Source: an uncultured Collinsella sp.
GTDB lineage: Bacteria; Actinomycetota; Coriobacteriia; Coriobacteriales; Coriobacteriaceae
Length of the DNA: 20,595 nucleotides
Direction: 5' to 3'
Assembly (NCBI GenBank): GCA_902491415.1
Contig: CABUHP010000003.1
Coordinates: 1-20,595, forward strand
The translations under genes and the position numbers were made by a program. Below, piece by piece: positions 1 through 5,878 of the stretch. Every line of letters begins with the position of its first letter. Within the stretch, counting starts at the first letter, position 1. The notes beneath the pieces are model-generated. The model saw nothing but the letters and a program-made list of their open reading frames with translations, was not told the origin of the DNA and made no database searches.

Positions 1-723
1 GTCAAGTCATTTGTGGGGCCGCGCGTCGATGCCGACCATCGCGATATCGCCGTGTTCCATACCATCGTCGACCCGGCGCTTCGCGCCCGCGTGCTCGATT
101 ACCTGGGTATGCTGCATATCCGTTCGGTCGACCTGATCGGCCCGACGCTCGCCGTGCTGTCGTCGCTCATCGGTGTGTCGCCAAAGGGCGTTGCCGGCGT
201 GATTCACAAGACTGATGACCGCTATTTCCATCGTATCGAGGCCATGGAGTATTTCGTTGAGCACGATGATGGACGCGGCTGCGACGACCTTTCGGGAGCC
301 GATATCGTGCTGCTGGGCGTATCCCGCACGTCCAAGACGCCGCTGTCGATGTATTTGGCCTATCAGGGTTACAAGGTTGCCAATGTTCCGTTGGCCCATG
401 GCATGGAGCCGCCGAAGTCGATTTACGAGGTTGACCCGATGCGCCTGTTCGGCCTGATTTCGACCGTCGACGTTATTTCTGAGATTCGCGATAGCCGCTT
501 GGGCGATGATTACGCCCGTGCCGTTGCCGGCTCCTATGCCGAGCCCGAGAGTGTGCGCAGCGAGCTCGAGGAAGCCCGTGCCCTCATGAAGCGCCTAGGC
601 TGCTTTGTGGTGCGTACCGATGGCAAGGCGATCGAGGAGAGCGCCTCCGAGATCATTAGCCACTTGGAGGAAATCCAAGAAGTCCGCGCCCGCCGCGCCG
701 CCCGCCGAGCCCAGCAAAGCTAG
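1..723 (+). CDS. ppsR: Pyruvate, phosphate dikinase regulatory protein (PpsR/DUF299 family), 5'-truncated by the window edge
   Basis: Bifunctional serine/threonine kinase and phosphorylase. The family uses ADP to phosphorylate, and phosphate to dephosphorylate, the active-site threonine of PPDK (or PEP synthase), switching it off and on. The frame is open from base 1, so the start lies outside. About 240 residues are visible against roughly 270-280 for the family, so only some 30-40 N-terminal residues are missing. The family P-loop region is clear (GVSRTSKTPLSMYLA, about bases 316-360). It is preceded by the acidic DDGRG/ADIVLLG segment and followed by GYKVANVP. The C-terminus is basic and Ala/Arg rich, possibly disordered. 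Its presumed target, ppdK, lies next downstream on the same strand. They are separated by 296 bp with candidate promoter signals, so they are probably not one simple transcript. The PPDK rather than PEP-synthase target is inferred from that neighbour. Confidence 0.93.
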   Translation, partial: VKSFVGPRVDADHRDIAVFHTIVDPALRARVLDYLGMLHIRSVDLIGPTLAVLSSLIGVSPKGVAGVIHKTDDRYFHRIEAMEYFVEHDDGRGCDDLSGADIVLLGVSRTSKTPLSMYLAYQGYKVANVPLAHGMEPPKSIYEVDPMRLFGLISTVDVISEIRDSRLGDDYARAVAGSYAEPESVRSELEEARALMKRLGCFVVRTDGKAIEESASEIISHLEEIQEVRARRAARRAQQS

Positions 724-733
724 CTCATTGGGG

Positions 734-769
734 TAGCTAAAATGCCCGTCTATATAAGACTAGCTAAAA
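734..769. repeat. Pair of TAGCTAAAA direct repeats downstream of ppsR
   Basis: TAGCTAAAA occurs at 734-742 and again at 761-769, 27 bp start to start. A TATATAAG stretch (751-758) lies between the copies. TTTAGC, the reverse complement of GCTAAA, follows at 795-800. The copies lie just after the ppsR stop codon in the AT-rich intergenic stretch. Function is unknown. They could be a regulator site pair or chance in AT-rich DNA. Confidence 0.4.
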
Positions 770-813
770 ATAATGCACGATATTGGTAAAGCGATTTAGC
801 AAGAAACTGGCAT

Positions 814-844
814 TTGACCTGTAAGCTTCCTGCATTGGTATCTT
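814..844 (+). promoter_or_regulatory. Candidate promoter upstream of the TTTACC cluster (weak)
   Basis: TTGACC at 814-819 matches the -35 consensus at five of six positions. The best -10-like partner is TATCTT (839-844), with a long 19-nt spacer. If used, the TTTACC cluster would lie just downstream of the start site and act as a repressor-type site. This competes with the TATAGT candidate at 939-944. The sequence alone cannot decide between them. Confidence 0.25.
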
Positions 845-849
845 CATAA

Positions 850-897
850 GGTAACCACCTTTACCTACCGTTTACCGCCATATTTACCACGTTTACC
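850..897. repeat. Cluster of TTTACC repeats upstream of ppdK, candidate operator array
   Basis: Four identical hexamers TTTACC lie at 860-865, 871-876, 883-888 and 892-897, with start-to-start distances of 11, 12 and 9 bp, close to one DNA turn. A reverse copy core GGTAA lies at 850-854, making a GGTAA-N6-TTACC dyad with the first copy. A further reverse copy GGTAAA lies apart at 785-790. The cluster sits 123-170 bp upstream of the ppdK start codon in non-coding DNA. Same-face spacing is what a cooperatively binding regulator would use. The regulator is not identifiable from sequence. Confidence 0.55.
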
Positions 898-938
898 AAC
901 CCCCGCGCCCTCTGCGCAAGCCCGCTCAATGCCCGCCG

Positions 939-944
939 TATAGT
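939..944 (+). promoter_or_regulatory. Candidate -10 element for ppdK
   Basis: TATAGT matches the -10 consensus at five of six positions. It lies about 75 bp before the ppdK start codon and 42 bp downstream of the last TTTACC repeat. No -35-like hexamer exists at 16-18 bp upstream (the DNA there is GCGCAAGC), so if real this would be an activator-dependent promoter. The element lies in the loop of a 7-bp inverted repeat (CCCGCCG 932-938, CGGCGGG 963-969), which may be coincidental in GC-rich DNA. Confidence 0.35.
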
Positions 945-1019
945 ACCCTCACGGCTCGCATCCGGCGGGTCGATTCGTCACCACGGTCGTGCGCGAAAGT
1001 GCATGGAAGGGGAAGTATC

Positions 1020-3770
1020 GTGAGCGATTACAAGAGGGTTTTCCGTTTTGGAACCGACGCCCAGGGCACCTGTGTCACTGAGGGCGACAAGTCCATGAAC
1101 TTCGTGCTTGGCGGCAAGGGCGCAAACCTTGCCGAGATGAGCCGCATCGGCCTGCCGGTTCCCGGTGGCTTTACCATTACCTGCCAGACTTGCGTCGAGT
1201 ACTCCGGTGCCGGCAACGTGTGGCCCGGGGGCGCACTCGATGAGATCGTTGCCGCCGAGGCAGACCTTGAGGCCCGCTGCGGCAAGAAGCTCGGCGACGC
1301 CTCCGATCCGCTGCTCGTGTCGGTTCGCTCGGGCGCTCCGTTCTCCATGCCCGGTATGATGGACACGGTCCTCAACTTGGGCCTCAATGACGATTCCGTC
1401 CAGGGCCTCATCGCGCAGACGCAGAACCCGCGTTTTGCCTGGGATAGCTACCGCCGCTTTATCCAGATGTTTTCCAATGTCGTCATGGGCGTTGACGCCG
1501 ACCTGTTCGAGAACGCGCTGACCCAGGCACGCCTGGTCGCCGGTGTCCGCGTCGACTCCGAGCTTTCGGCCGAGGATCTGCAGGAGCTCGTCGAGACCTT
1601 CAAGGGGATCTTCTCCGAGAACGTCGATGCCTCCCTGTATCCCGAGCTCGAGATCGCTGACGGCAAGCCCGTCTTCCCGCACGATCCGGAGCTTCAGCTG
1701 CGTCTTGCCATCCAGGCCGTCTTTGGCAGCTGGATGAACGAGCGTGCCTGCATCTACCGCAAACAGCATGGCATTTCCGACGACCTCGGCACCGCCGTCA
1801 ACGTGCAGGCCATGGCCTTTGGCAACAAGGGCGAGACCTCTGCGACGGGCGTCGCCTTTACGCGTAATCCGGCCGACGGCACCAAGGAGTTCTACGGTGA
1901 CTTTTTGGTCAATGCCCAGGGCGAGGACGTCGTCGCCGGTATCCGCAACACCGAGCCCATCGCCGACCTCAAGACCACCCCGGGGCTCGAGTCCGCAGGT
2001 GAGGAGCTCGAGCGCGTGTTCCTGACGCTCGAGGATCATTACCGCGATATGTGCGATATCGAGTTCACCATCGAGCAGGGCAAGCTCTGGATGCTCCAGA
2101 CCCGCGTGGGCAAGCGCACCGCCACCGCCGCCCTGCGCATCGCTATCGAAATGGTCGAGGAAGGCCTGATCACTCGCGAAGAGGCCGTGAGCCGCATCGA
2201 CCCCGCGCAACTCGACCAGCTCCTGCACCCGCAGTTTGACGCCTCCAAGAAGTACGAGGCGCTGGCCAGCGGTCTTAATGCCAGCCCCGGTGCCGCCGTG
2301 GGCGAGGTCGTGTTCTCGAGCGACGACGCCGTCACGCGTTCCGCCGAGGGCCGCAAGGTCATTTTGGTTCGCTGGGAGACCAACCCCGATGACTTGAAGG
2401 GCATGGTCGCCGCCGAGGGCATCCTGACCAGCCACGGTGGCAAGACAAGCCATGCCGCCGTTATCGCCCGCGGCATGGGTACGCCCTGCGTCTGTGGCGT
2501 TGAGCGCTTCCATATCGACGCCGCCGAGAAGGTCGTGCGCATCGAGGGCAGCGACCGCGTGCTGCACGAGGGCGACGTTATCTCCATCGACGGTACCCAG
2601 GGCATCGTTGTCGACGGTCCCGTCGACCTGGTCTCCGCCGAGCTTACCGGCGACCTGGACACCATCCTGTCCTGGGCCGACGAGATTCGCCTGGACGAGA
2701 CCTGTGGCCATGACAACCATGTGCGCGTCAACGCCGACAATCCCGAGGATGCCGAGCTCGCCCTCGAGTTTGGCGCCGAGGCTATTGGCCTGTGCCGCAC
2801 CGAGCACATGTTCTTGGGCGATCGCAAGAACATCATCCAGAGCTTTATCCTGTCTGACGATGAGGCCGTGAAGCAGCAGGCCCTGGCCGACCTGCTCAAG
2901 GTTCAGACCGAGGACTTCCTGGCGATGTTTAAGACCATGTCCGGTCGCGATGTGGTCGTTCGCCTGCTCGATCCGCCGCTTCATGAGTTCCTGGATAATC
3001 CTCGCGAGCTTGAGGTCGCCATCACCAAGAAGGAAGCCGCTGGCGCCAGCGAGGAAGAGCTTGCCGTCCTGCGTGCCCGCCTGCGTCGTATCGACGGCAT
3101 GGTCGAGTCCAACCCGATGCTCGGCCTGCGTGGTGTGCGCCTGTCCGTCGTCTTTAGCGATTTGCCGCTCATGCAGGTTCGCGCCGTCGCCACGGCTGCT
3201 GCCCGCCTCATCAAGGAAGGCGTCGACCCGCGCCCCGAGATCATGGTTCCGCTCGTTTCCATCACGGCGGAGCATGTCCAGACCCGCGAGGTTATCGAGC
3301 GCGTGATCGCAGAGGTTTCCGACGAAGAGGGCGTCGCGCTCAATATTCCCGTGGGCACGATGCTCGAGCTGCCGCGCGCCTGCATGGTCGCCGACGAGAT
3401 CGCCCATTACGCAGACTTCTTCTGCTTTGGCACCAACGACCTCACCCAGACGACCTTCGGTTTCTCGCGTGACGACGCCGAGGCTAAGTTCATCCCGCTG
3501 TACATGCATAAGAAGGTCTTGGAGGACAATCCCTTCGAGACCATCGACACGGCGGTACTCGAACTGGTGCGCTTGGCCGTCGAGAAGGGCCGCGCCACCA
3601 ACCCCGACATGCACTTTGGCGTGTGCGGTGAGCACGGTGGCGACCCCAAGTCCATCAAGGGCCTGTTTAACGTGGCCGACGTGGACTACGTGTCCTGCTC
3701 GCCCTACCGCGTGCCCCTCGCACGCCTGGCTGCCGCTCAGGCCAAGCTCGAGGCCAAGCGTTCCGCCTAA
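1020..3770 (+). CDS. ppdK: Pyruvate, phosphate dikinase
   Basis: Interconverts ATP + pyruvate + phosphate and AMP + PEP + PPi in the cytosol. In anaerobes it works in glycolysis or PEP regeneration. The 916-residue protein has the full three-domain layout. The N-terminal ATP-grasp domain begins LGGKGANLAEM and includes the MPGMMDTVLNLGL segment. The phosphohistidine swivel domain contains GGKTSHAAVIARGMGTPC, with catalytic His about 478 and the regulatory Thr about 476 that PpsR-type kinases modify. The C-terminal PEP/pyruvate TIM barrel includes GLCRTEHMF, GTNDLTQTTFGFSRDDAE and GVCGEHGGDP, with catalytic Cys about 869. The GTG start at 1020 is chosen because an AGGGG Shine-Dalgarno lies 7 nt upstream and the family N-terminus (YKRVFRFG) follows at once. 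A further-upstream in-frame GTG at 999 has no good ribosome site. No truncation or missing catalytic residue is seen. Confidence 0.97.
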   Translation: MSDYKRVFRFGTDAQGTCVTEGDKSMNFVLGGKGANLAEMSRIGLPVPGGFTITCQTCVEYSGAGNVWPGGALDEIVAAEADLEARCGKKLGDASDPLLVSVRSGAPFSMPGMMDTVLNLGLNDDSVQGLIAQTQNPRFAWDSYRRFIQMFSNVVMGVDADLFENALTQARLVAGVRVDSELSAEDLQELVETFKGIFSENVDASLYPELEIADGKPVFPHDPELQLRLAIQAVFGSWMNERACIYRKQHGISDDLGTAVNVQAMAFGNKGETSATGVAFTRNPADGTKEFYGDFLVNAQGEDVVAGIRNTEPIADLKTTPGLESAGEELERVFLTLEDHYRDMCDIEFTIEQGKLWMLQTRVGKRTATAALRIAIEMVEEGLITREEAVSRIDPAQLDQLLHPQFDASKKYEALASGLNASPGAAVGEVVFSSDDAVTRSAEGRKVILVRWETNPDDLKGMVAAEGILTSHGGKTSHAAVIARGMGTPCVCGVERFHIDAAEKVVRIEGSDRVLHEGDVISIDGTQGIVVDGPVDLVSAELTGDLDTILSWADEIRLDETCGHDNHVRVNADNPEDAELALEFGAEAIGLCRTEHMFLGDRKNIIQSFILSDDEAVKQQALADLLKVQTEDFLAMFKTMSGRDVVVRLLDPPLHEFLDNPRELEVAITKKEAAGASEEELAVLRARLRRIDGMVESNPMLGLRGVRLSVVFSDLPLMQVRAVATAAARLIKEGVDPRPEIMVPLVSITAEHVQTREVIERVIAEVSDEEGVALNIPVGTMLELPRACMVADEIAHYADFFCFGTNDLTQTTFGFSRDDAEAKFIPLYMHKKVLEDNPFETIDTAVLELVRLAVEKGRATNPDMHFGVCGEHGGDPKSIKGLFNVADVDYVSCSPYRVPLARLAAAQAKLEAKRSA

Positions 3771-3808
3771 CGTTTTGGGTTTAGACGCCTAGCGTAGCCC
3801 CCTTCATG

Positions 3809-3840
3809 CCGCCCGTCTCATTCGTGAGACGGGCGGTTAT
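3809..3840 (+). terminator. UUCG-tetraloop hairpin after ppdK, probable terminator with a poor U-tract
   Basis: A perfect 12-bp stem (3809-3820 with 3825-3836) closes a TTCG loop 38 bp after the ppdK stop. It is followed only by TTAT rather than a T-run. T-rich DNA (TTTTGTCTTTTTG) begins 14 nt further on. The stem is GC-rich enough to be very stable. It may also protect the mRNA 3' end. Confidence 0.7.
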
Positions 3841-3882
3841 CATGTGCGGGTTTTGTCTTTTTGTCTGCGTAAAAAATTGTTC

Positions 3883-3910
3883 TTGCAGCAGAAACCCGCG
3901 CGTGTATACT
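3883..3910 (+). promoter_or_regulatory. Sigma-70-type promoter for rplS
   Basis: TTGCAG (3883-3888) and TATACT (3905-3910) are separated by 16 bp, each close to consensus. The expected start near 3917 leaves a leader of about 60 nt before the rplS start codon. It lies after the ppdK hairpin, so rplS is an independent unit. Confidence 0.65.
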
Positions 3911-3979
3911 CGAATACGTTTGTTCAACTACGTGCCGGCCAGAGTGGTACGGCACCTCTAGAAGAGTAAGGAATTGCAC

Positions 3980-4321
3980 ATGGATTACATCCGCGCAATC
4001 GAGCGTCAGCAGATCCGCGAGGACATTCCTCAGGTTCGCGTCGCCGACAACGTCAAGGTTCACTACCGCATTAAGGAAGGCGACCGCGAGCGCATCCAGG
4101 TCTTCCAGGGCGACGTCATCCGCATGGCCGGCGCCGGTGCCCGCGAGACCTTCACCGTCCGCAAGATGTCCTTCGGTGTCGGTGTTGAGCGTACCTTCCC
4201 GCTTCACAGCCCCAAGATCGCCAAGCTCGAGGTCGTTCGTCATGGTCGCGTCCGTCGCGCCAAGCTGTACTACCTCCGCGACAAGGTGGGCAAGGCTGCT
4301 CGCATCCCCGAGAAGCGCTAA
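3980..4321 (+). CDS. rplS: 50S ribosomal protein L19
   Basis: L19 sits at the 30S-50S interface of the ribosome. The 113-residue protein matches the family length and its conserved features: an [13 protein letters not shown] start, a [19 protein letters not shown] core, [20 protein letters not shown], and a basic tail of [19 protein letters not shown] type. ATG 3980 is preceded by TAAGGAA with 7 nt spacing; the in-frame TTG six bases earlier has no such site. It has its own promoter and terminator. The partners often found upstream in other bacteria (rpsP, rimM, trmD) are absent. The gene usually next after it in actinobacteria, signal peptidase lepB, is also missing before rnhB. Confidence 0.97.
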   Translation: MDYIRAIERQQIREDIPQVRVADNVKVHYRIKEGDRERIQVFQGDVIRMAGAGARETFTVRKMSFGVGVERTFPLHSPKIAKLEVVRHGRVRRAKLYYLRDKVGKAARIPEKR

Positions 4322-4355
4322 GAAGATCGCAGCGTCTGTCCACTCGTTTGGACAC

Positions 4356-4386
4356 AAGGGCCACCTTCGGGTGGCCCTTCTTTTTA
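4356..4386 (+). terminator. Rho-independent terminator after rplS
   Basis: A 10-bp perfect stem (4356-4365 with 4370-4379) with a TTCG loop is followed by C and TTTTTAT. It ends only 28 nt before the rnhB start, leaving almost no room for a separate rnhB promoter. It may therefore work as a partial terminator setting rnhB level by read-through. Confidence 0.9.
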
Positions 4387-4414
4387 TCTGATTTGCATGC
4401 AAGGAGGGCCTGGT

Positions 4415-5203
4415 ATGGCCAATATGACGAGCTCGGTTTCGGCATCGCAGGTTGCCGGAGAGTTGGCGAGCGCAACGTTTGAGGAGATCCCCGCCCTCGT
4501 GGAGCATTATCTCGAGGACCCGCGCCAGCAGGTGATCAAGGCTCGCGAGCGTGCTCTTAAGCGCCATGCCAAGGAACTTGCCGAGCGCGAGCGCGTCAAT
4601 GGCATGTACGAGCTTATGCATGAGCTTGGCGGCGATGGGGTGGTCGTTGGTGTCGACGAGGTGGGTCGCGGATCGGTGGCCGGTCCCCTGACGGTGTGTG
4701 CCGTGTGCCTTCCCATGGAGCCGCGCGTCTGGGGTATCAACGATTCCAAAAAGCTTACGCCGGCGCGTCGCGAGCTGCTCTCGGTGAAGATTGCCGAGGT
4801 CGCGACGGCGATTGGTTTTTGCCATATCGCGCCTGCGGATATCGATGAGATGGGTATGGCCCGCGCCATCCGCGTTGCCGTCGCGGGCGCCGTGGCCGAT
4901 ACGGGACTTGAACCCGACTGCGTCCTCATGGATGGCAACCCCTTGGGCGCCGTTCCCAATGAGCGCGACGTGGTGAAGGGCGATGCCAAGATCGCCTGTA
5001 TCGCCGCGGCGTCCATCATGGCAAAGGTCACGCGTGACGAGATGATGGTCGAGTACGACGCCGAGTACCCCGAGTACCATCTGGCCGGATCGAAGGGCTA
5101 TGCGAGCCCCGAGCACATCGAGGCCATTCGAAAACATGGACTTTGTCCACTGCATCGTGTGAGCTTTTGCGGAAACTTTCTGCAGACTGAGCGCCTTTTC
5201 TAG
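4415..5203 (+). CDS. rnhB: Ribonuclease HII
   Basis: Cleaves the RNA strand of RNA-DNA hybrids and starts removal of single ribonucleotides misincorporated in DNA. The 262-residue protein carries the family block GVDEVGRGSVAGPL with catalytic Asp81 and Glu82, then Asp173 in LMDGN and Asp208 in the AKVTRDEM segment. The DSKKLTPARRE and GSKGYASPEH motifs are also present. An N-terminal extension of about 75 residues precedes the catalytic core. It is rich in charged residues and resembles the extra N-terminal helical domain seen in Firmicutes-type RNase HII. ATG 4415 has AAGGAGG 7 nt upstream; the earlier in-frame ATG at 4397 overlaps that site and is not used here. Transcription is probably by read-through of the rplS terminator. 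Confidence 0.95.
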   Translation: MANMTSSVSASQVAGELASATFEEIPALVEHYLEDPRQQVIKARERALKRHAKELAERERVNGMYELMHELGGDGVVVGVDEVGRGSVAGPLTVCAVCLPMEPRVWGINDSKKLTPARRELLSVKIAEVATAIGFCHIAPADIDEMGMARAIRVAVAGAVADTGLEPDCVLMDGNPLGAVPNERDVVKGDAKIACIAAASIMAKVTRDEMMVEYDAEYPEYHLAGSKGYASPEHIEAIRKHGLCPLHRVSFCGNFLQTERLF

Positions 5204-5253
5204 GTCAATTGTGGAGACAGGGATCTCTAGGGTTTTATAAACCTGCTGGTAGC

Positions 5254-5294
5254 GGGCCGTATGCAACAGCATTGCTGCGTACGGCCCTTTTTTT
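5254..5294 (+). terminator. Rho-independent terminator after rnhB
   Basis: GGGCCGTA (5254-5261) pairs with TACGGCCC (5280-5287), and the inner stem continues through GCA/TGC. Seven T residues follow (5288-5294). It closes the rplS-rnhB unit. Confidence 0.9.
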
Positions 5295-5302
5295 GACGGC
5301 AT

Positions 5303-5332
5303 TTGGTCAGCTTTTGGTTTGCTTCCTGTACT
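5303..5332 (+). promoter_or_regulatory. Weak candidate promoter for the yraN-comM operon
   Basis: TTGGTC (5303-5308) and TGTACT (5327-5332) with an 18-nt spacer are the best pair in the 98 bp between the rnhB terminator and yraN. Each hexamer matches consensus at only about four positions. A promoter is expected here because a strong terminator precedes it, but this exact assignment is uncertain. Confidence 0.3.
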
Positions 5333-5392
5333 TACCCGCATGAAAGGTGCCCTCATCATCGGGGCAATGCAGTGTGCTGGAAAGGAGACCCC

Positions 5393-5878
5393 ATGAGTGC
5401 CGCAAGCAAAAAGAGCAAGACGCAGCAGCTCAAGGAGCGTTGGGAAAACGGCGAGCTCGACTGCGGGGCGATGACGCCCGAGTTTATCAAGGGACTCAGT
5501 CCCCGTGAGCTGGGCATGCTGGGCGAGCTGATCACCATCGACTACTTTAACGAGCGCGGCTACACCTTGCTGGAGCAGGGTTATCGTTGCACCGAGGGCG
5601 AGGCCGATCTGGTGCTGCTCGATGAGCTTGACGATGTCGTGGTGATGGCCGAGGTCAAGACCAGGCGCGTCGCCCTGGATTGCACCACGCGGGTCTTTCC
5701 CGAGGAGGCCGTGGATGCCCAAAAGCAGCGTCGGTATCGCCGTATCGCAAGTTGCTATCTCATGGAGCACTATCCGCTCAAGGCGATCCGCTTCGATGCA
5801 GTGGGTGTCACCATTCGCGGCGGGCATATCGCCGAGATCGAGCATCAGTACAACGCGTTCGATTGGCAGGTGTCGTGA
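5393..5878 (+). CDS. YraN/UPF0102 family endonuclease-like protein
   Basis: A member of the YraN family, which has a Holliday-junction-resolvase/PD-(D/E)XK nuclease fold and uncertain physiological role. The 161-residue protein carries the family residues: GE at 44-45 in LGMLGELITIDYF, GEADLVLLD (Glu70, Asp72), and AEVKTRR (Glu87, Lys89). These form the likely metal-binding active site. About 40 residues precede the core, longer than the short N-terminus of typical YraN. They begin with a Lys/Ser/Gln-rich stretch and then resemble a helical segment (TPEFIKGLSPRELG). ATG 5393 has AAAGGAG 5 nt upstream. The stop overlaps the comM start (TGATG), so the two are translationally coupled. Neighbours comM and dprA are its usual partners. 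Confidence 0.9.
   Translation: MSAASKKSKTQQLKERWENGELDCGAMTPEFIKGLSPRELGMLGELITIDYFNERGYTLLEQGYRCTEGEADLVLLDELDDVVVMAEVKTRRVALDCTTRVFPEEAVDAQKQRRYRRIASCYLMEHYPLKAIRFDAVGVTIRGGHIAEIEHQYNAFDWQVS

Noticed and set aside
932..969. CCCGCCG/CGGCGGG inverted repeat as a terminator or riboswitch before ppdK
   Set aside because: The stem is 7 bp with a 24-nt loop that contains the candidate -10, and no T-run follows. It is as likely chance in GC-rich DNA.
978..3635. 885-codon open frame on the minus strand opposite ppdK
   Set aside because: It mirrors the codon structure of ppdK: GC-rich third positions leave few stops in the antisense frame. Its translation has low-complexity runs and no recognisable domain, while the + strand encodes a complete PPDK.
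3818..5845. 675-codon open frame on the minus strand
   Set aside because: It crosses rplS, rnhB, yraN and two terminators on the other strand. Its translation matches no family I recognise. The genes on the + strand explain the region fully.
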